From: an uncultured Pseudomonadota bacterium
GTDB lineage: Bacteria; Myxococcota_A; UBA9042; CAIXZC01
Length of the DNA stretch: 7,565 nt
Direction of reading: 5' to 3'
Assembly: GCA_937876385.1 (NCBI GenBank)
Contig: CALFHQ010000116.1
Span: 1 to 7,565, forward strand
The notes below the pieces were generated by a model. It ran no database searches. It had not been told where the DNA came from and saw nothing but the letters and a program-made list of their open reading frames with translations. Shown here in pieces: positions 1-5,644 of this stretch; the first letter of the stretch is position 1, and the number at the start of each line of letters is the position of its first letter. A program made the translations under genes and the position numbers.

Positions 1-1453
1 GGTAGTCCTTCGGGTCCAATCCGGCGGCCTTCGTGTAGAACTGAATGGCGAGCTTCCAGTTTTCCTTCAAAAAGTAGGTGTCCGCCAATTTCAAAGCGCA
101 CTCGAAGCAATTGCTGTTGTTTTTCAAGGACGCTGCCAGAAGCACCTGCGCCTCGTCCAATCGACCCTTCTTCATGGAACATTTGGCCAACAACAAGTAG
201 GCCTCCGGACCTTCGAAGTTCTGCTGGAACCCGGCCAGAGAATCGATGATGTCGTCGCATCGGTCGAAGCGTTCGGCAATCTTCGCCATGATGATGGCGA
301 TGTCGTACCGGGGTCGAATCTGCTGGAGCTGCTTGTAGGTCTTGTAGGCTTCTTTGTACTCTCCCATCATTGCGAGGATGTTGCCCTTTTCTTCGAGCAA
401 TTCCCCCACTCGTTCCCCCTGCTGTAACACAGCGTCCAATGTGGCGATGGCGTCTGAGTAGCGCTGGATCTTCACCTGCTCTCTGGCCAGGTCCAGAGCG
501 AGATCCACGTCTCGGAACATCTTCTTCATGGCTATAGAGAGGGATGCCACTGCGTCGGTGTGGTCACCCAACTGAGCCTGTGCACGTCCGAGGTGTCCCC
601 ACAAATCCATCCGCTGCGGAAACTCCGAGACCAGGAGCTTCAGGTGGGTGGCTGCTTTGTCGTACTGCTTCAACTTCAAGTAGATGTGGACCAGATTTCG
701 TCGGTTCACATGGTCCAGCGGTTGCATTGCAAGCCCCTCTTCCATCAAAGCAGTGGCCTCTTCGAGTTTGCCCTTTTCGATCTTCTCACGGGCTACTTCG
801 AATATCTTGCCCGATTTCTCGGCGTCCACCGTCGGCGGATTCTTCACTTCCACCGGTCCGTCAGTCGTTTCAGCGGTGGCACCCTCGGCTTCTGGTTCTG
901 CGGCTTCTGGCTCGGCAGCTTCTGGTTCGGCAGCTTCTGGTTCTGCAGCCTCTGGCTCGGCAGCCTCTGGCTCGGCAGCTTCTGGTTCTGCGGCTTCTGG
1001 TTCTGCGGCTTCTGGTTCTGCGGCTTCCGGTTCCTGGGTAGCAGATGTGCCTCCCTCCGCCGGAGCTGGTTTCGCTGTCACCGTCGGTTCCGCTGATTCG
1101 GGCTCGCCAGGGTCTTTGACTGGAGCCGTCACCGCTTCTTTGGCTGCAGGTGCATCAGAAGTCTCGGCATCCGTTGCTGGGGGGGAAGGTTTCTCGGGTA
1201 TTTCGATGGGTTCGTCAGTCGGTTTGGGACTGGTCTCAGCGATCGGTTCTGCGGCCTCGGGAGTCTCCTCTGGGGCTGCAACCTCTCCTCCAGTCTCGAT
1301 TTGTTCGGATTCGGGTTCTGACGTGGGTTGTACGTCCAGGGTACTGCGAGGGTTGGTTGCGTCAGCATTGGGTTTGTCCGTTTGCTTTCCGCAGGCAACG
1401 GTTGCAAAGACAAAAGCCAGCGACATTGCAAGGCAAAACAGTTTTCGACTCAT
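1..1453 (-). CDS. TPR-repeat lipoprotein with EPEAA-repeat linker (C-terminus cut by window edge)
   Basis: The frame is open from ATG at 1453 to the window edge, giving 484 visible residues with no stop; the C-terminus lies outside. GGAGG at 1459-1463 sits 5 nt before the ATG and supports the start. Residues 1-20 form a signal peptide (RK, then a hydrophobic stretch) ending in TVAC, so Cys21 is the likely lipidation site. The -3 Thr is atypical for a lipobox. Gly22 rather than Asp follows the Cys, which favours the outer membrane. Residues 22-213 are a Pro/Glu/Ala/Thr-rich, probably disordered linker; residues 141-189 are nine EPEAA units plus EPEA. From about residue 214 helical hairpins of TPR type follow (for example LKLKQYDKAATHLKLLVSEF, then QRYSDAIATLDAVLQ). 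TPRs usually act as protein-protein scaffolds, and a role in envelope assembly is inference. The gene is divergent from the radical SAM gene. I am sure of the gene and the lipoprotein-TPR class; its specific role is unknown. Confidence 0.88.
   Translation of the reverse strand, partial: MSRKLFCLAMSLAFVFATVACGKQTDKPNADATNPRSTLDVQPTSEPESEQIETGGEVAAPEETPEAAEPIAETSPKPTDEPIEIPEKPSPPATDAETSDAPAAKEAVTAPVKDPGEPESAEPTVTAKPAPAEGGTSATQEPEAAEPEAAEPEAAEPEAAEPEAAEPEAAEPEAAEPEAAEPEAAEPEAEGATAETTDGPVEVKNPPTVDAEKSGKIFEVAREKIEKGKLEEATALMEEGLAMQPLDHVNRRNLVHIYLKLKQYDKAATHLKLLVSEFPQRMDLWGHLGRAQAQLGDHTDAVASLSIAMKKMFRDVDLALDLAREQVKIQRYSDAIATLDAVLQQGERVGELLEEKGNILAMMGEYKEAYKTYKQLQQIRPRYDIAIIMAKIAERFDRCDDIIDSLAGFQQNFEGPEAYLLLAKCSMKKGRLDEAQVLLAASLKNNSNCFECALKLADTYFLKENWKLAIQFYTKAAGLDPKDY
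888..1034 (-). repeat. 15-bp minisatellite, 9.8 copies, encoding EPEAA
   Basis: On the plus strand the 15-mer gcttctggttctgcg or close variants recur head to tail at 888, 903, 918, 933, 948, 963, 978, 993 and 1008, with a 12-nt partial at 1023. The variation is mostly synonymous C/T and G/A changes at third codon positions. The unit is a multiple of three, so copy-number change keeps the lipoprotein frame. It codes for a spacer between lipid anchor and TPR domain. Read on the other strand it gives long Ser/Ala/Gly frames that I regard as artefacts. Confidence 0.95.
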
Positions 1454-1458
1454 GGTGT

Positions 1459-1463
1459 CCTCC
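1459..1463 (-). promoter_or_regulatory. Ribosome binding site of the TPR lipoprotein
   Basis: The minus strand reads GGAGG followed by ACACC and then ATG. The motif is near-perfectly complementary to the 16S rRNA 3' end, at a 5-nt spacing, and fixes the start at 1453. Confidence 0.8.
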
Positions 1464-1563
1464 GCGCTGGGCCATTCTTGCACGTTTGCGTGTCACAAAT
1501 CAACTTCTGCTCCATGTCGGAGGGCTCAACCCTTGACGTCTTGACGAGCCGGCAACAGGAGTG

Positions 1564-1592
1564 TTGCGCCCTGAGAGCCTGTGCCCTACACT
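1564..1592 (+). promoter_or_regulatory. Candidate sigma-70 promoter of the radical SAM gene
   Basis: TTGCGC (1564-1569) and TACACT (1587-1592) are separated by 17 nt. They match the -35 and -10 consensus at 3/6 and 4/6 positions. A transcript would start near 1599, leaving a leader of under 20 nt that contains the Shine-Dalgarno sequence. The match is weak, so this is a candidate only. The same gap (1454-1616) must also hold the promoter of the divergent lipoprotein gene, for which I see no good match. An 8-bp imperfect tandem, CTTGACGT then CTTGACGA, lies at 1532-1547. Confidence 0.35.
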
Positions 1593-1604
1593 GTCTCGCA
1601 GATT

Positions 1605-1610
1605 GGAGGG
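1605..1610 (+). promoter_or_regulatory. Ribosome binding site that decides the radical SAM start
   Basis: GGAGGG lies 6 nt before ATG 1617. The in-frame GTG at 1581 has no such motif and would place this sequence inside the coding region, so translation is assigned to 1617. Confidence 0.8.
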
Positions 1611-1616
1611 TACACC

Positions 1617-3080
1617 ATGAAAGTCGCATTGGTCCTGCCGGGAAGTAAGGCAGGAGTTAGCAATCCCAGATACAACCAGCTTTTTCCTTACCTGTTGCCG
1701 ATGAGCGCAGGTTATCTGGCAGCGGTGCTGGAGAAGGAAGGGCATGACGTCACAATATATGACCAGGTCCCGAGGCGTTTGAGCAACGAGGAGTTGGTTC
1801 AGGTGTTGAAGCGAGATGCTCCCGAGCTTATCGGTTTCAGTGCGTTGACCACCACAGTGACGAACATTCTGGAGCTTGTGAAAGGGATTCGTGCCGAGAT
1901 GCCGGGAACGAAGATTGTCTGGGGAAACCAGCATGCGACCTTGTTTGCCGACGATGTTCTGACCAACGGGTATGCCGATTTCATCGTCCGTGGTGAAGGG
2001 GAGTACACGTTGCGAGCTGCCGTTGCTGCCTTGGAAGCCGGGAAGTCTCTCGAGGGGGTGGAAGGGGTCACGTGGATGGACAACGGGACGATTCGGGCCA
2101 ATCCTCGAAGGGAACTCATCGCCGATTTGGACGAATTGCCGTACCCCTCCTGGGCGGGTGTGGATGTCTTTGCTGAGCGATACATGTATCTACCCCTCAT
2201 CGGTGTTTATTCGACCCCTCTTCCGGTGATGGCCAGCCGCGGTTGCCCCTTTAAGTGCGTCTTCTGCTCGCAGGACCAGTGGTTCAAGAACGTTCGACTG
2301 CGAGACCCGGTTAAGGTCGTCGACGAAATCGAGGAGAGGGTGGAGCGTTACGGATTCAAGTGGTTTGGATTCAATGATGCCTATTTCCCCTGGACCAAGA
2401 AGATCGGATTCCAGTTTGCCGACGAGTTGATTCGTCGTGGATTGCACAAGAAGGTGCGCTGGATCAGCGAGACCCGGGTAGACATGGTGGACGAAGAGCT
2501 GCTTGTCCGTCTGAAGGAAGCGGGCCTCTCCGTGCTGTTTTTCGGGTTCGAGTCGGGAAACCAGAAGATCCTCGATGGGGTCGGAAAGGGAACCACCCTA
2601 GAGCAGGCGGAAGCAGCAGCGAAAGCCTGTCGGAAGGCGGGAATCACTTCCATCGGTTTCTTTATGCTGGGTCTACCCGGGGACACCGCAGAGACGTGCT
2701 GGGAGACAGTGAACTTCGCCATCAAGTTGGATGTTGATTTCGCCAAATTTGCGGTGACGATTCCGTACCCGGGTTCTCAGCTCTACGAAGACATGAAGGA
2801 CCAGATCGATGCCAAGCAGTTCGAGAAGTTCAACTCCTGGTACAACTGGGCCTCGGGGGACGAAGAGCTTCTGGGAGCGCCCGAGGGAATGACGGTTGCC
2901 GAACTGCTTGAGATTCAACGGGCAGGGATGTTCCGATTCTACGCCAGACCGACCCAGGTCGTCCGACACCTGACAAAAGGCACCATTCCTTTGAGCCTGA
3001 TGGCTTACGGAGCGTTTGTGTTGGGGGAAGGGCTTGTGAAGAATTCGGTGGCGAGGGTCAAGCAGCTAGTCAAGAAGTGA
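1617..3080 (+). CDS. Cobalamin-binding (BchE-like, class B) radical SAM protein
   Basis: Complete protein of 487 residues, with no signal peptide, so cytoplasmic. Residues 1-140 form a Rossmann-type B12-binding domain: an MKVALVLPGS opening, LPMSAGYLAAVLEKEGHDV at 28-46, and the family's closing RGEGEYTL at 125-132. The DxHxxG base-off motif is absent, as in many of these enzymes; the usual GGPH turn reads GNQH (103-106). The linker ends in LDELPYPSW. The radical SAM domain follows with CPFKCVFC, whose Cys210, Cys214 and Cys217 match CxxxCxxC and bind the 4Fe-4S cluster. FFGFESGNQKIL (308-319) and GLPGDTAET (352-360) are further conserved stretches. The family performs radical methylations, cyclisations and rearrangements, for example BchE and the hopanoid methylases. 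The substrate cannot be assigned here and I see no partner biosynthetic gene. The gene ends 4 bp from the convergent small gene. Confidence 0.93.
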   Translation: MKVALVLPGSKAGVSNPRYNQLFPYLLPMSAGYLAAVLEKEGHDVTIYDQVPRRLSNEELVQVLKRDAPELIGFSALTTTVTNILELVKGIRAEMPGTKIVWGNQHATLFADDVLTNGYADFIVRGEGEYTLRAAVAALEAGKSLEGVEGVTWMDNGTIRANPRRELIADLDELPYPSWAGVDVFAERYMYLPLIGVYSTPLPVMASRGCPFKCVFCSQDQWFKNVRLRDPVKVVDEIEERVERYGFKWFGFNDAYFPWTKKIGFQFADELIRRGLHKKVRWISETRVDMVDEELLVRLKEAGLSVLFFGFESGNQKILDGVGKGTTLEQAEAAAKACRKAGITSIGFFMLGLPGDTAETCWETVNFAIKLDVDFAKFAVTIPYPGSQLYEDMKDQIDAKQFEKFNSWYNWASGDEELLGAPEGMTVAELLEIQRAGMFRFYARPTQVVRHLTKGTIPLSLMAYGAFVLGEGLVKNSVARVKQLVKK

Positions 3081-3084
3081 GAAC

Positions 3085-3390
3085 CTATTCGGGAACCACC
3101 ATGGCTTCGCCGAGGAGTTCGTGGCAATCTGCCGTGTAGACGGTGATCACGCCGCTGTGCCAGCCGGCCCAGGCGGTCTCAAGGTAATCTTCCTGGTTGA
3201 ACGTGAGCGGAAGAACAAGCTGATTTCTTCCCTGGTCCTTTGCACTTTGAACCAGCTTCTGCTGTTCTACAGTGAGCTGAATCTTTGTGGGGAAGTAGTT
3301 GGGGGCGTCGGTATCCGCCAAAGCGTTCGTGGACATGGATACGAGAACGGCGAAGATGGCAACTGCTGCGATGGCGATAACCTGTTTCAT
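3085..3390 (-). CDS. Small secreted protein of unknown family
   Basis: A protein of 101 residues that I do not recognise. GAGGAG at 3398-3403, 7 nt upstream, fixes the start at ATG 3390; a longer frame from 3423 would place this motif inside the coding region and put a charged stretch before the signal peptide. Residues 1-25 are a clear Sec signal (MKQ, hydrophobic core, NALA), with cleavage likely before Asp26. The mature part is about 76 residues, acidic to neutral, with a helical-looking middle (LTVEQQKLVQSAKDQ) and a Trp/Tyr-rich second half (ETAWAGWHSGVITVY). It has a single cysteine (Cys89) and no lipobox, so it should be free in the periplasm or exported. The exposed Cys could bind a cofactor, metal or partner; that is speculation. 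It is preceded by a structured leader and overlaps no neighbour. Confidence 0.72.
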   Translation of the reverse strand: MKQVIAIAAVAIFAVLVSMSTNALADTDAPNYFPTKIQLTVEQQKLVQSAKDQGRNQLVLPLTFNQEDYLETAWAGWHSGVITVYTADCHELLGEAMVVPE

Positions 3391-3397
3391 GTCTTCT

Positions 3398-3403
3398 CTC
3401 CTC
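3398..3403 (-). promoter_or_regulatory. Ribosome binding site of the small secreted protein
   Basis: The minus strand reads GAGGAG, then 7 nt, then ATG at 3390. It chooses this start over the in-frame ATG at 3423. Confidence 0.75.
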
Positions 3404-3406
3404 TTT

Positions 3407-3431
3407 GGCGGCTTCGTTTTCAACGGCCGCC
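3407..3431 (-). promoter_or_regulatory. Leader hairpin just upstream of the small gene's ribosome binding site
   Basis: On the minus strand GGCGGC-CGTT pairs with AACG-(AA bulge)-GCCGCC around a 3-nt GAA loop: ten base pairs interrupted by one 2-nt bulge. It ends 3 nt from the GAGGAG motif. No U-tract follows on either strand, so it is not an intrinsic terminator. It may stabilise the mRNA or influence initiation. Confidence 0.5.
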
Positions 3432-3449
3432 GATTATCGGTGGTGGGGT

Positions 3450-3465
3450 GGGGCTCTTTAGCCCC
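3450..3465 (-). other. GC-rich 6-bp perfect hairpin
   Basis: GGGGCT pairs with AGCCCC around a 4-nt loop. If the candidate promoter at 3474-3503 is used, this hairpin would sit within a few nucleotides of the 5' end of the small gene's transcript. On the plus strand it is followed only by TTTCT, a poor terminator tail. Confidence 0.4.
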
Positions 3466-3473
3466 TTTCTGAA

Positions 3474-3503
3474 ACTATATTTCCCCTTTGAAATCGGTCT
3501 CAC
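3474..3503 (-). promoter_or_regulatory. Candidate promoter of the small secreted protein gene
   Basis: On the minus strand a -35-like GTGAGA (4/6; plus-strand 3498-3503) lies 18 nt before a -10-like TATAGT (5/6; 3474-3479). Transcription would start near 3467 and give a leader of about 77 nt containing both hairpins described here. Confidence 0.35.
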
Positions 3504-3546
3504 GATGCCTGGATCACGCAGTCTAGATCCGATCTGGACGGAGGCC

Positions 3547-3576
3547 AAAAAACCGATCAATTCCGATGGGTTCGGT
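3547..3576 (-). terminator. Weak candidate intrinsic terminator of the FHA-TPR gene
   Basis: On the minus strand ACCGA (3576-3572) pairs with TCGGT (3556-3552) and runs directly into a TTTTTT tract (3552-3547). The stem is only 5 bp with a 15-nt loop, and a competing CCGA/TCGG pairing lies inside it, so it may be inefficient. It lies about 70 nt past the FHA gene's stop codon. Confidence 0.3.
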
Positions 3577-3621
3577 GATTTAGCCGGGTCGGGTTCTGGC
3601 CGGGAAAGAGGAGGGGAGTTG

Positions 3622-3657
3622 AGAGGGGACTACTGGACCAGAGGGGACTACTGGACC
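3622..3657 (-). repeat. Exact 18-bp tandem duplication across the FHA-TPR stop codon
   Basis: The plus-strand 18-mer agaggggactactggacc occurs at 3622-3639 and again, exactly, at 3640-3657. On the coding (minus) strand the unit carries codons Val-Gln-stop-Ser-Pro-Leu, so the second copy repeats Val-Gln and a second in-frame TAG downstream of the real stop at 3650-3648. Confidence 0.95.
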
Positions 3658-5480
3658 TTTTCCTTCAGGTCTGCTTCGAGGAGAACGGCTTCTTTTCCGA
3701 CGGGGCCGTTTGGACCGGCCAGCGCCTTCGCCTGACTCACCATCTCGAGGGCTTCGGGGATATTGGCCGTGTCCTGCGCTTTCTTCAGAAGTTCCCCTGC
3801 TTTAAAGGAGTAGAGGGATGAGAGCTTCTTCCCCTCTTCCAAGGTGGGGTCCATGTCGAGGGCACTGTCGAGGTGCTTTCGGGCTGCGATGTAAGAGCCG
3901 CTGTCGAAGTAGCGCTTGCTCAAGGTGGCGTGGGTTGCGGCTCCCTTCTTTCGAAGAGCGCTGGTGTGCTCCTTGAACAGCTTTTGGTCTTTGGAGATGG
4001 CGCTGCTGAGAGCGTCCAGGGCCTCGAGCTCCTTTCCGGGGATACCCAGAAGGTTGTTGGCTGTTTCGTACTCTTTGGCGAATCGCTGAACTTGTGCTGC
4101 GAGGTTGTTGAGGTCTCTGGCCTGGCGTGGGGAGTCCGAGAGGCGAGCCCCTTCCTGCAGAACCACGACGGCCCGGGTGAACTGCCCTTTCGAGTACAGA
4201 TACCGAGCCTTCTGTTGGGCTTGCTTGCCCGCTGCCTGGTCGGTGTTTCGGGCTTTGGCTTCCTCTGGAGTGGCGTTGTCCTCTTTTCCCGTCGGTGCCG
4301 CATCTTCCTTGATGTCTCCATCAATGGTGGAGGGGTTGTTGTTCAGTTCGGGCTCTTCCTCGATGAACCCATGCTCGAGTTGTCGCACCCGACTTCGGAG
4401 GCGTTCGGCCAGGTACATGGCCTTCTCCCCGAACAGCCCGTTGGTGGTTGGGATCTTGGCCAGGTTCTGGATGGCTTGCGCCATGGCCGCGTGGTCTCGA
4501 CTGTTGGTGTCGAGGAGCTCCCGGCCGACCCCGACGGCCTTTTCGAACTGCAGGGTCCTTTCCACCCGGTCAACGTGCTCGGCGATGGGTTGCCCGTTGG
4601 CCGGGGTGAACTCCGGGTACCGACGGGCTATTTCCTGGTAAATGGTCAAGGCGTCGCCGAACTGTCCCTTTTCTTCCAGGGTCCGGGCTTCCTGAAAGCT
4701 GTCTTCGGCGACGTCCGGAGTGTCGTCCACGGGGGAGTCCTGGAGGGAGCCGGGAACATTCGAGGGGACAGGCAGTCGGATTCGCTTTCTAAGCTCGGGA
4801 GCGGTGGCACCTTCTTCTTCGGCGACTGCCGTGGGTTTCGTAAGGGAGACTCCCTGGGTCGTGTCTAGAAGCTCGGTGAAGAGGAGGAACCCCCCCATGG
4901 TGAGAATAAGGACTACCGACCAGGAGACGATACGGATGAACCAGGGGGAGCGAGGGGTCTGCACCCACCGCCGGACACCTCCCATGGACGCCGGAATTGG
5001 AGCACTTTCGGCCAATTCCATGGGAACTTCCGAGGGAGTCTGGGGTTCTGGAGCGGGTTGCCGCAGTGTGGGCATTCGCTGAGTGCGGCCGATATTTGTG
5101 GGGGGATAGGCCGGGGAGGATGCAGGGGCCTCTCCGTATTTCAGGACGACCACGGTAGAGCCCAACTCAATGACGTCTCCTTCGTTGAGGCGTGCGTGCT
5201 CTGTCCGTTTGCCCTGAACTCGAAAGCCGTTGACACTTCCTCTGTCCTGGATGACCAACCCCTCGGGTCCGTGAAGGAGGGCGAGGTGTTTCCGGCTTAC
5301 CAGGGGGTCGTCCACGATGAAGTTGCTGTCGGGACTTCGTCCGACGGTTACTTCGCTGTCATCAATTACATGCCGTGTCCCCTTTTGAGCCCCGAAGAGG
5401 ATCTCAATGTAGGGAATCCCCGTTGGCTTTTCGGTTGGGGTCGGTTCGGCGTTTTGTGGTTCTTCCGTTCTGTCGTTCAT
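3648..5480 (-). CDS. FHA domain, single membrane span and periplasmic TPR protein
   Basis: A protein of 610 residues. Residues 24-115 form a forkhead-associated domain with the phosphothreonine-binding set: GRS (Arg48), SRKH (Ser62, Arg63, His65) and SVNG (Asn84; the usual Thr of STNG is Val). A Pro-rich linker (116-165) and a basic stretch (RR at 170-171, R177, R183) precede one transmembrane helix at about 183-203, which predicts N-in/C-out topology. The following 400 residues are periplasmic and helical, with TPR-like hairpins near 262-290, 422-447 and 517-547, separated by an acidic disordered stretch (373-412). FHA domains bind phosphothreonine, usually made by Ser/Thr kinases, which abound in Myxococcota. 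This protein could therefore relay or localise a kinase signal to an envelope assembly; no kinase is in the window. GAGGT lies 9 nt before ATG 5480. The gene is divergent from the cysteine-rich gene. Confidence 0.9.
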   Translation of the reverse strand: MNDRTEEPQNAEPTPTEKPTGIPYIEILFGAQKGTRHVIDDSEVTVGRSPDSNFIVDDPLVSRKHLALLHGPEGLVIQDRGSVNGFRVQGKRTEHARLNEGDVIELGSTVVVLKYGEAPASSPAYPPTNIGRTQRMPTLRQPAPEPQTPSEVPMELAESAPIPASMGGVRRWVQTPRSPWFIRIVSWSVVLILTMGGFLLFTELLDTTQGVSLTKPTAVAEEEGATAPELRKRIRLPVPSNVPGSLQDSPVDDTPDVAEDSFQEARTLEEKGQFGDALTIYQEIARRYPEFTPANGQPIAEHVDRVERTLQFEKAVGVGRELLDTNSRDHAAMAQAIQNLAKIPTTNGLFGEKAMYLAERLRSRVRQLEHGFIEEEPELNNNPSTIDGDIKEDAAPTGKEDNATPEEAKARNTDQAAGKQAQQKARYLYSKGQFTRAVVVLQEGARLSDSPRQARDLNNLAAQVQRFAKEYETANNLLGIPGKELEALDALSSAISKDQKLFKEHTSALRKKGAATHATLSKRYFDSGSYIAARKHLDSALDMDPTLEEGKKLSSLYSFKAGELLKKAQDTANIPEALEMVSQAKALAGPNGPVGKEAVLLEADLKEKVQ

Positions 5481-5489
5481 TTGTCTGTG

Positions 5490-5494
5490 ACCTC
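5490..5494 (-). promoter_or_regulatory. Ribosome binding site of the FHA-TPR gene
   Basis: The minus strand reads GAGGT, 9 nt before ATG 5480. It falls within the roughly 20-nt leader predicted from the promoter at 5507-5534. Confidence 0.55.
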
Positions 5495-5506
5495 GTCTGC
5501 ATCGTT

Positions 5507-5534
5507 ATTGTAGGGCTTTTCACTGGAGTGTCAA
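5507..5534 (-). promoter_or_regulatory. Near-consensus sigma-70 promoter of the FHA-TPR gene
   Basis: On the minus strand TTGACA (6/6; plus-strand 5529-5534), a 16-nt spacer and TACAAT (5/6; 5507-5512). Start of transcription would be near 5500, leaving a leader of about 20 nt. This is the best promoter match in the window and points to housekeeping expression. Confidence 0.65.
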
Positions 5535-5573
5535 CGCCCCACAGATTTGAAGGTCCGCTGGAACCGAAGGGCT

Positions 5574-5601
5574 TTGCTTTTGGTCTTGATTTCGCTATCC
5601 T
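5574..5601 (+). promoter_or_regulatory. Candidate promoter of the cysteine-rich protein gene
   Basis: TTGCTT (5574-5579, 3/6) and TATCCT (5596-5601, 4/6) are separated by 16 nt, about 45 nt before the start codon. The match is modest. Together with the minus-strand promoter at 5507-5534 it makes a back-to-back arrangement in the 164-bp gap 5481-5644. Confidence 0.35.
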
Positions 5602-5644
5602 CTGTGCAACTGTCAAGTCAGTCCATTGCTGGAGTTGGAACGGG

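Larger units (their letters stand above)
3391..3647. other. Intergenic region between FHA-TPR and small secreted protein genes
   Basis: These 257 bp hold the leader and candidate promoter of the small gene (3391-3503), a candidate terminator (3547-3576), and most of the 18-bp tandem repeat (3622-3657). A small inverted repeat, GGATC...GATCC, lies at about 3511-3530. I see no further coding frame with a ribosome binding site and no RNA gene. Confidence 0.6.

Noticed and set aside
888..1034. Short direct repeats considered as a CRISPR array
   Set aside because: Units are 15 bp, contiguous without spacers, and in frame with a coding sequence.
684..1544. Long plus-strand frame rich in SAASG repeats
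   Set aside because: It is antisense to the lipoprotein gene. The EPEAA minisatellite keeps other frames free of stops; there is no ribosome binding site, and the real product has a signal peptide and TPRs.
1581..1616. GTG at 1581 as an upstream start of the radical SAM protein
   Set aside because: The extension has no ribosome binding site and would overlap the clear GGAGGG motif; the family normally begins right at the MKVALVLP strand.
1617..3080. Naming the radical SAM gene bchE, hpnP or another specific symbol
   Set aside because: The architecture is shared by many functional clades, and the window holds no pathway partner to choose among them.
3391..3423. ATG at 3423 as the start of the small secreted protein
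   Set aside because: It would add a charged 11-residue extension before the signal peptide and place the GAGGAG motif inside the coding sequence.
3450..3470. Hairpin GGGGCT/AGCCCC as an intrinsic terminator
   Set aside because: The tail on the plus strand is only TTTCT and on the minus strand there is no T-run; no plus-strand gene ends nearby.
3873..4868. 331-codon plus-strand frame
   Set aside because: It lies wholly antisense within the FHA-TPR gene, whose domains are unmistakable. The antisense frame shows no recognisable motif or start signal.
5375..5644. Upstream 90-codon extension of the cysteine-rich protein
   Set aside because: It overlaps the divergent FHA gene and its promoter and would bury the signal peptide internally; the start pair at 5645/5648 fits a secreted protein.
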